A stretch of 9,642 nt of DNA from Candidatus Bathyarchaeota archaeon (GTDB lineage: Archaea > Thermoproteota > Bathyarchaeia > TCS64): contig JAEHCT010000036.1 of assembly GCA_020697635.1 (NCBI GenBank), forward strand, positions 1 to 9,642. The letters run 5' to 3'. Position 1 is the first letter of the stretch. The number at the start of each line of letters is the position of its first letter. Under the pieces are notes generated by a model that was not told the DNA's origin, did not search any database, and saw only the letters and a list, made by a program, of their open reading frames with translations. Positions 4,956 through 9,642 of the stretch are shown here, one piece after another. The position numbers were made by a program, and so were the translations under genes.

Positions 4956-6752
4956 TTACTTCAGATCGGCCAGGGTCTCCTCGATGAGCCGGTTGGCCTG
5001 GACGAAGCCCTCCTCGACGATGTTCCTCTGCCTGAGCAGGTGGTTCTTGAGTAGCTTGAACCCGTGGCTCTGGTGCAGCGTCATGTTCGCCAAGTCAACG
5101 ATGCCGGATATCCTCGGGAACGGCTGGGCGCCGAAGGCCTCCATGGTCATCTGCTCGCTGGGCCCCGCGTTGCTGTGCGCGACGGGGTTGACGTGTCGGG
5201 AAACCCAGATGAGGGCGGTGTTAAGCTCCTTGGTCTCGTCCTCGGACAGCTTTCCGGCCTTGGCTTGGATTGTCTTCTCCAGCTCGGCGCTGAGCGCCGC
5301 GAACTCCTCCGCCCTCCCTATGACCGGGCGTAGGTTGAAGTAGCTCCTCACCTTCTCGGCCTCGCACTGCATCTCCTTTAGTATCTCGACCATCCGCTCC
5401 GCGTAGGCGGTGAAGTCGAAGGGCAGCACCGGGCAGTTCGTCATCCTGACGATGAACCAGAGCTCTGCCTTCACGTCCATCTCCAGCACGTCGACGTCCC
5501 CGTGGTCCATCGTCGCGTAGGGCGTATGCCACCACCACCCACCGCCGCTGTAGTTGACGTGTGGATCATAGTCCTCGGGCGGCCTGCTGGTGGTGATGCT
5601 TACGTGAGGCATGCCGGTGCCCCAGAAGCTGCCATCCCCCGCCCGGGTCGCCCATCGGAGGTTCTCCACCTTGTGGCCCTGCACCGCCTCTATGGTGTCC
5701 TGGGCGGCGTCCATGACCTCCGTCACCTGTACGGTCCTGAACTCGGTTGCCCCCTCTGTGCCCGGGCTGTCGATGTTGAGGCTACAGAAGCAGTGGTGCC
5801 TCAGCTCGTGCCACATGGCGTCGTTGTACCACGTGGAGCCGGCGTAGCGCCCTATCTCGTGGCCTGGCCAGATCGCTATCCTGATGCTCCGCCTGAGCTT
5901 GTCCCTGTGCTTGCTGAATAGCCTAGCCAGCTCGAGGACGGCTACGTCCCCCGAGAGGTTGTCCACGACGCCGGGGCTGAAGGGAGGGGTGTCCACGTGG
6001 GCGTTGACGAGGATGAACTTCTCCGGCTCCAGCGTGCCCTTGATCTCGGTCTCCAATAGGGAGAGGGTCTTCCACCCGGTGTCCATGACGCTGACTATGT
6101 GGGCCTTTACGCCTCCCTGCTTGGCCAGCTTCCTGAGGGCCTGGCCGTCCTTGTTGCTGATGTGGAGGACGGCTGGGATGGTCTGTATCTTGTCGATGTT
6201 ATCCGGGGTCGGGTTTCCGCTTACACTGAAGTCGGCTCTCTGGTGGACCACGGTGGGCATGTAGTCGTCCTGCTCGATGACTATGAGCCCCTTGAGGCCC
6301 ATGTTCTGGAGCCGTAGTAGGAAGCCGTTCCTAAGCCCCATCCAGTCGTCGCCGGTCTTCTGCTCGCAGAGCACCACCTTGTCCTTACAGTCTGCGTAGC
6401 CCAGCTCCTCCGGCGGAATATAGATCACTTCGGCCTCGAAGCCTTCAGGGGTGGTGGTGCCCACCTGTCTGTACGGCGTGGTCTGGATCTCCATCTCGAC
6501 TGGGTGGGTTATCCTGAGGCGGCTGTACTGGGGGTTGCTGAGGTAAGCCTCGAATTCGTGTATCCTAGTCTCGAGGCCATACTCCTCGAACTTCTGTTTC
6601 ATGAACTGGATGGCCTGCTTCTCCTCGGGGCTACCTGCGTGCATGGGGGCGAACTCCATCATCTCAGTCCAGTTCGCCTGCATGCGCCCCTTGTCGATGC
6701 CCTTCTCCAGTTCCTTGATGAGCTTCTTGGCCTCATCTGTGAGTAAAATCAA
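4956..6752 (-). CDS. M28-family zinc metallopeptidase with PA-like insert, cytoplasmic
   Basis: 598 residues. An N-terminal helical segment (1-60) leads into a PA-like region (about 85-220), then the M28 catalytic domain (about 235-430) and a C-terminal helical domain (440-598). Likely metal ligands are H252 and D264 (AHVDTPPFSPGVVDNLSG), E299 (WPGHEIGRYAGS), D328 (NIDSPG) and H409 (WHTPYATMDHGD). The usual catalytic Glu-Glu pair reads His298-Glu299, as in a divergent M28 branch with GHxxGRYxGS motifs that I recall from databases. The expected role is aminopeptidase or related hydrolysis. No signal peptide or membrane segment is seen, so it acts in the cytoplasm. The start is TTG 6752, the first possible start after an in-frame TGA and about 34 bases from a TATA-like element; ATG at 6683 (residue 24) is the alternative. 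It is coupled to the downstream radical SAM gene. Confidence 0.88.
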   Translation of the reverse strand: MILLTDEAKKLIKELEKGIDKGRMQANWTEMMEFAPMHAGSPEEKQAIQFMKQKFEEYGLETRIHEFEAYLSNPQYSRLRITHPVEMEIQTTPYRQVGTTTPEGFEAEVIYIPPEELGYADCKDKVVLCEQKTGDDWMGLRNGFLLRLQNMGLKGLIVIEQDDYMPTVVHQRADFSVSGNPTPDNIDKIQTIPAVLHISNKDGQALRKLAKQGGVKAHIVSVMDTGWKTLSLLETEIKGTLEPEKFILVNAHVDTPPFSPGVVDNLSGDVAVLELARLFSKHRDKLRRSIRIAIWPGHEIGRYAGSTWYNDAMWHELRHHCFCSLNIDSPGTEGATEFRTVQVTEVMDAAQDTIEAVQGHKVENLRWATRAGDGSFWGTGMPHVSITTSRPPEDYDPHVNYSGGGWWWHTPYATMDHGDVDVLEMDVKAELWFIVRMTNCPVLPFDFTAYAERMVEILKEMQCEAEKVRSYFNLRPVIGRAEEFAALSAELEKTIQAKAGKLSEDETKELNTALIWVSRHVNPVAHSNAGPSEQMTMEAFGAQPFPRISGIVDLANMTLHQSHGFKLLKNHLLRQRNIVEEGFVQANRLIEETLADLK

Positions 6753-6780
6753 CTTGAATCAAATGGATGGAATCGTGGGG

Positions 6781-6790
6781 AGGTATAACA
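6781..6790 (-). promoter_or_regulatory. Putative TATA box for the M28-radical SAM operon
   Basis: Minus-strand TGTTATACCT is centred about 34 bases before the TTG at 6752, predicting transcription from about 6760. It would drive both the peptidase and the radical SAM gene, since no gap exists for a second promoter. Confidence 0.45.
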
Positions 6791-6877
6791 CTTGCCCGTG
6801 TAGAGGGAGTTTGTGCAGAGTTAGAAAAGACGCCCAAGATATGTGTCTACTAAAACCCCTTTTCCCTGAATATGCTG

Positions 6878-6954
6878 TGGTGGGACCGCCCGGATTCGAA
6901 CCGGGGATCACGCGGACCCGAACCGCGTATCGTACCAAGCTTGACCACGGTCCC
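6878..6954 (-). tRNA. tRNA-Pro (anticodon CGG), CCA encoded
   Basis: Reading back from 6954: acceptor GGGACCG pairs with CGGTCCC, A73 discriminator, then an encoded CCA ending at 6878. The T arm is CCCGG-TTCGAAT-CCGGG. The anticodon arm is CGCGG-TTCGGGT-CCGCG, which puts U33 before anticodon CGG and G37 after it, decoding CCG proline codons. The D arm (GTCA ... CGAT, loop with TTGGT) and a 5-base variable loop are normal. The 77 bases contain no intron. It lies between the M28 operon and the PhoU gene on the same strand. Confidence 0.96.
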
Positions 6955-6980
6955 AGCGGAATAAGACCGACGCGCCAAGC

Positions 6981-6990
6981 CTTAAAAAAG
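6981..6990 (-). promoter_or_regulatory. Putative TATA box for tRNA-Pro
   Basis: Minus-strand CTTTTTTAAG lies about 31 bases before the tRNA 5' end, the usual distance for an archaeal tRNA promoter with a short 5' leader. The same T-run follows a small hairpin after the PhoU gene, so it may also serve as that gene's terminator. Confidence 0.5.
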
Positions 6991-7000
6991 GTTCTCAACC
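6984..7000 (-). terminator. Hairpin plus T6 terminator after the PhoU gene
   Basis: On the minus strand, 11 bases past the PhoU stop, GGTT-GAG-AACC forms a 4-bp stem immediately followed by six T. The stem is short, but the T-run alone is a credible archaeal terminator. Confidence 0.45.
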
Positions 7001-7011
7001 GGGGCTAGATG

Positions 7012-8061
7012 CTATGCCTCTATGACCGCGTCCCTCACGGTCATGTTCAGCACGGTCTCGGCGATGTCCGTGCCATACTCAGCTGTACGGAGAATGCTCT
7101 CCACGATCATCCTGAAGGCCGGCACCTCCTCCGGAGGAGCGTGTTTAACTATCTTGTACAGTACCTCGGTCTCCTGTTGACGGATCTGCTGAGCCTTAAT
7201 TAGTACGTCGTCCGCCTCGGCGTAGTCCTCATCGAAGACCGCGTCCATCGCGTTCTCAAAGATCCCTAGCGCGAACTCGCTGAGCTTCTGGAGCTCCTGA
7301 AGTACCTCGGGGTTCACTATGCTGAGGGTGAGCTCGAGCCTTTTGCGGGCGATGTTCTCGGCGTGGTCGGCCATACGCTCGACGGACTTGGTTATGAGCC
7401 TGTACCCTAGGCACTCCCTGGGCGACTTGAGGCCGCTCTCCTTGAGTATGTGCCCGTCGGTCACGGCTACCTTGAGGAGCCTTATGATGTAGAGGTTGAA
7501 CCTGTCCACCTCGTCGTCCATGGCGATGACCTCCCGCGCCAGTGTGGATTCCTCCGTGCCCAGGGCGGTTATCGCGTCCCTGTGCATGGCGGCGGCGATG
7601 ACGCTCATACGCCTCAACGCGTCCTTGACGGATAGCTCGGCGTAGCTGAGCAGCACCTGAAGCGTCAGATCCTGGGGCAGGTCTGAGAGGATCTCGGTGC
7701 CCACCAGCTTCTTGCGGGTGAAGTCCTTGACTGAGAACCTCTGGCCACTGTCGATCCTCTGATGGCTGGTCCTCAGCTGTATGATGTTGTAGCCTATGAG
7801 GTAGGCAGAGACGACTCTGCGTACGATGCTCTCTGGTGTGTCTTCCTGTTTCGGGTTGATGATGACCCTGCGTGTGCGGTCCCCTGTCTCGGCTCCCTGG
7901 GGCTGGAGGCAGAGCGTGAGGTCGTCCCTCTGGTTAATCCGTACGACGCTCCCCTTCTGTAGCCCCATCTGCTTCACCCAAGCCTTGGGTAGGGATATTA
8001 TGTAGGTTGAGCCGCCGGTTACCTGTACCTTGCGTAGTTCCTCGCCTGGGCTGCTGCGCAT
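7012..8061 (-). CDS. Phosphate uptake regulator-type protein, AbrB domain fused to two PhoU domains
   Basis: 349 residues from ATG 8061; the TTG at 8064 would add one residue. The N-terminus (about 9-55, KVQVTGGSTYIISLPKAWV) is an AbrB/SpoVT-type swapped-hairpin DNA-binding domain. It is followed by two helical PhoU repeats at about 125-210 and 225-320, with MDDEVDRFN and the SVERMADHAENIA signature, whose acidic residues bind metal clusters in PhoU structures. Archaeal AbrB-PhoU fusions are thought to sense phosphate state and repress or modulate pst transporter genes directly; that is family inference, and no pst gene lies in the window. A phosphatase-superfamily gene is adjacent upstream on the same strand, about 235 bases away. 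Upstream TATA-like boxes suggest its own promoter within an AT-rich region, with leaderless initiation likely. Confidence 0.9.
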   Translation of the reverse strand: MRSSPGEELRKVQVTGGSTYIISLPKAWVKQMGLQKGSVVRINQRDDLTLCLQPQGAETGDRTRRVIINPKQEDTPESIVRRVVSAYLIGYNIIQLRTSHQRIDSGQRFSVKDFTRKKLVGTEILSDLPQDLTLQVLLSYAELSVKDALRRMSVIAAAMHRDAITALGTEESTLAREVIAMDDEVDRFNLYIIRLLKVAVTDGHILKESGLKSPRECLGYRLITKSVERMADHAENIARKRLELTLSIVNPEVLQELQKLSEFALGIFENAMDAVFDEDYAEADDVLIKAQQIRQQETEVLYKIVKHAPPEEVPAFRMIVESILRTAEYGTDIAETVLNMTVRDAVIEA

Positions 8062-8080
8062 CAATGTTGTTTCACTTGAC

Positions 8081-8112
8081 GCTATATCACAGCCTGCAGT
8101 AAATATATTTAT
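8081..8112 (-). promoter_or_regulatory. Two candidate TATA boxes for the PhoU gene
   Basis: Minus-strand GTGATATAGC (8081-8090) is centred about 24 bases ahead of the ATG at 8061 and would give a leaderless message. GATAAATATATTT (8101-8113) lies about 45 bases ahead and would give a leader of about 20 bases. Which is used cannot be told from sequence. Confidence 0.45.
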
Positions 8113-8220
8113 CGAGAATATTGGGTGAGGACGCTAGAAATATAAAAAATATATAGATATATTGTTATATCATACTCTAACGTCGATTCTTTATATTATG
8201 TAAGTAATCTATTTATTCTG
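8101..8220. other. AT-rich block (about 23% GC) in a GC-rich window
   Basis: I count 28 G or C in these 120 bases, against a clearly GC-rich background in the genes. It contains repeated TATA-like tracts on both strands. It sits between the start of the PhoU gene and the end of the phosphatase gene, in a spacer of about 237 bases. It could simply be a promoter, a regulator-binding region, or a DNA-unwinding element; no initiator gene or convincing ORB repeat is present. Confidence 0.6.
8148..8163. repeat. AT-only inverted repeat
   Basis: AATATAT at 8148-8154 and ATATATT at 8157-8163 are perfect reverse complements separated by AG. It lies in the AT-rich block upstream of the AbrB-PhoU gene and could be an operator for a dimeric regulator such as PhoU's own AbrB domain, but palindromes arise easily in such AT-rich sequence. 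Confidence 0.35.
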
Positions 8221-8243
8221 TTCTCCCACCATGACGCGGCTTC

Positions 8244-8258
8244 CAGCGAATATCGCTG
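8244..8258. repeat. Perfect 6-bp hairpin in the phosphatase 3' flank
   Basis: CAGCGA (8244-8249) and TCGCTG (8253-8258) pair around a 3-base loop. It lies about 40 bases past the phosphatase stop on the minus strand. It may be a 3'-end hairpin of that message or part of a plus-strand transcript; no strong T-run follows directly on either strand. Confidence 0.3.
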
Positions 8259-8298
8259 ACGCCCTAGTCACAGGCGGCCTAGACAAAGCCTAGTGCTA

Positions 8299-9642
8299 TT
8301 AACCGTTTTGAAACGCGGAGATGATTCTATCGATGAACGCCAGGATGCGCACGGTTAAACGGAATAAGAAGCTGGGCTTATCGACCATCAGTGCACAAGT
8401 TTCCTCTGAGAGGTTTCCGTTAACATCGTTGGCTAAGATTGTTACCGTGTGGACGCCGTTGGGAACCTCCGACACGTCAAGCAAGTAAGTCACCAGTTCC
8501 GTCTTCGTATCGTTGAAGCTATAGGATTCAACCATCTCCCCGTCGAGCCTCACCTCGGCCTGGGACAACCCAGCGTTGTCGGCGATGATGAACCACAGAT
8601 TATAGTCATTAAAGATATTCTGGTTCTCGTAAAAGCTGGTTGACTCGATCACTGGCGGTAGCGTGTCTGTCCCAAGGGTGATCGTCTTCCATGTGAGGTT
8701 CTCTCTCTCGTCGAAGGCGTAGACGGTGATGTTGTACATGTCCTCGTCGAAGGGCAGGTCGAGGGAGTAGCTTAACTCCGCCTCCAAGCCAGGTATCTGC
8801 TCGGACTTGTAGAGAACCTCGCCCACGGAGCCGTTGAAGTAGTCCACGCCATGCTTCTCCGCGACGAGGATTGTTCTCGTGAGGCCTCGATTGTCACTCA
8901 CCGTCCACCTCAGCTCGAGGGGCGTCCCAGGTTCTAAGTACTCTGTGTCTTCACTCAAGATGTCTACTCTTAGTTCAGGTGACTCCGTGTCTTCCCATTT
9001 GGCCATCCTTTGCGCCGCTTCGGGGGGCAGAGGGTTCTGCAGCGGATACCCCTCTAGGGGCGGCTCCGTTACCGTGATGCCGAGGGATCTGTATATCGTC
9101 GCGGGTATGTCGGGGAGGAAGAGACGGGTCTCGTTCACGTTGGCTTCGAGCCTGAGGTCGTTGGAGACCAGCCATATGAGCGGCTCATTGGGGTGCTCGT
9201 AGCCGTCTTCGAGGAAGCCGTGGTCAGTGCAGACGTAGACGAGCGTCTCGTCCATTAGGCCATGCTCCTCCAGCTTGTCGAGAATGAGGCCGAGGTATCT
9301 GTCGCACCGCAGCCCGCCCTCGTGGTACTCTGGGCTGTTCTCTCCATAGATATGCCCCAGCTTGTCCGGCTCCTTCGTGTGGAAGAATGCGACGAAGTGT
9401 TCTTCGTGGTGGTCGTCGATGAACCTCAGGAACTTTTCACCGGTCCCGCCCGCCTCGTCCTCGAGGTACTCGTCCACGATGGATACGTAGTCGACCCCCT
9501 CCATGTCGGCGAAGACGGGGGCGATGTTGGTGGTCTTTCCCGCGATGAACCCGGTCGCCACGTTCCCGCTCCCGAAGTGGCTCTCAGCCCTCTCCAGGAG
9601 GGTGTACCCGGTGGGCAGGGGGTGAAAGACGAGAAGATTGGC
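8299..9642 (-). CDS. Alkaline phosphatase superfamily hydrolase with C-terminal Ig-like domains, 5' partial
   Basis: The frame is open to the right edge (27 codons beyond the GTG at 9561), so the N-terminus and the nucleophile region are missing; 447 residues are visible. Metal-site motifs of the superfamily are present: EPDKLGH (fragment D93, H97), CTDHGF (D140, H141) and EHP (H150). This pattern fits the phosphodiesterase/nucleotide pyrophosphatase and sulfatase-like branch; the substrate is open. After the catalytic core, two beta-rich Ig-like modules follow (about 220-325 and 325-420), with NRGLTRT and NAGLSQAEV segments, then a basic amphipathic helix at the C-terminus rather than a clear membrane span. 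Six N-x-S/T sequons (NET, NGS, NIT, NLT, NDT, NLS) suggest an extracytoplasmic glycoprotein. Placement beside a PhoU-type regulator is compatible with phosphate scavenging, which is inference only. Confidence 0.85.
   Translation of the reverse strand, partial: ANLLVFHPLPTGYTLLERAESHFGSGNVATGFIAGKTTNIAPVFADMEGVDYVSIVDEYLEDEAGGTGEKFLRFIDDHHEEHFVAFFHTKEPDKLGHIYGENSPEYHEGGLRCDRYLGLILDKLEEHGLMDETLVYVCTDHGFLEDGYEHPNEPLIWLVSNDLRLEANVNETRLFLPDIPATIYRSLGITVTEPPLEGYPLQNPLPPEAAQRMAKWEDTESPELRVDILSEDTEYLEPGTPLELRWTVSDNRGLTRTILVAEKHGVDYFNGSVGEVLYKSEQIPGLEAELSYSLDLPFDEDMYNITVYAFDERENLTWKTITLGTDTLPPVIESTSFYENQNIFNDYNLWFIIADNAGLSQAEVRLDGEMVESYSFNDTKTELVTYLLDVSEVPNGVHTVTILANDVNGNLSEETCALMVDKPSFLFRLTVRILAFIDRIISAFQNG

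Noticed and set aside
5221..5538. Minus-strand 105-codon frame inside the M28 gene
   Set aside because: It is an alternative frame of the same strand within the peptidase, Arg/Gly-rich and without any recognisable domain.
6759..7008. Frames of 79 (minus) and 135 (plus) codons around the tRNA
   Set aside because: They are created by reading through the tRNA-Pro gene and its flanks; the tRNA folds perfectly.
8241..8260. TTCCAG... element as a replication-origin ORB/mini-ORB site
   Set aside because: Only TTCCAG agrees with the ORB core, there is a single copy, and no Orc1/Cdc6 gene is in view.
1..9642. CRISPR array, insertion sequence, prophage or integrated element at the tRNA
   Set aside because: No regular repeats, no transposase or integrase frame, and no duplicated tRNA 3' end elsewhere in the window were seen.

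Overview
This is a GC-rich stretch of an archaeal chromosome. Its archaeal marks are a multi-OB-fold replication protein A, an archaeal SbcD-related phosphoesterase, an AbrB-PhoU fusion regulator, an archaeal-style tRNA-Pro, and TATA-like boxes about 24 to 34 bases upstream of most starts with few Shine-Dalgarno sites. The gene set would suit a TACK-type lineage such as Bathyarchaeia, but that placement is a guess without phylogeny. I see no transposase, integrase, CRISPR array or phage gene.

Left part (1-3932): the 3' two thirds of a class III aminotransferase (+) ends at 844 and runs head-on into a 502-residue, four-OB-fold RPA (-). Upstream of RPA, on the same strand, lie an uncatalogued 39-residue single-membrane-segment protein (2409-2528) and a 141-residue SWIM zinc-finger protein whose CxC...CxHxxA signature matches the Sws1/Shu2 recombination-factor family. 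A divergent promoter region (2988-3089) separates the SWIM gene from an SbcD/Mre11-related metallophosphoesterase (+). Together these look like a DNA repair and recombination neighbourhood: ssDNA coating, a recombinase-mediator candidate and a possible nuclease or phosphoesterase.

Middle (3933-6790): a 130-base convergent spacer holds three short inverted repeats. It is followed on the - strand by a tightly coupled pair, a cytoplasmic M28-family metallopeptidase with a PA-like insert and an unusual His-Glu in place of the usual Glu-Glu, then 5 bases later a radical SAM protein with extra C-terminal cysteines. This pair could be a peptide-processing or peptide-modifying unit of unknown substrate.

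Right part (6791-9642): an intronless tRNA-Pro(CGG) with encoded CCA, an AbrB-PhoU phosphate-type regulator (-), an intergenic region containing a block of about 23% GC, and the 3' portion of a large surface-type alkaline phosphatase superfamily protein with C-terminal Ig-like domains and six N-glycosylation sequons. That gene runs off the right edge.
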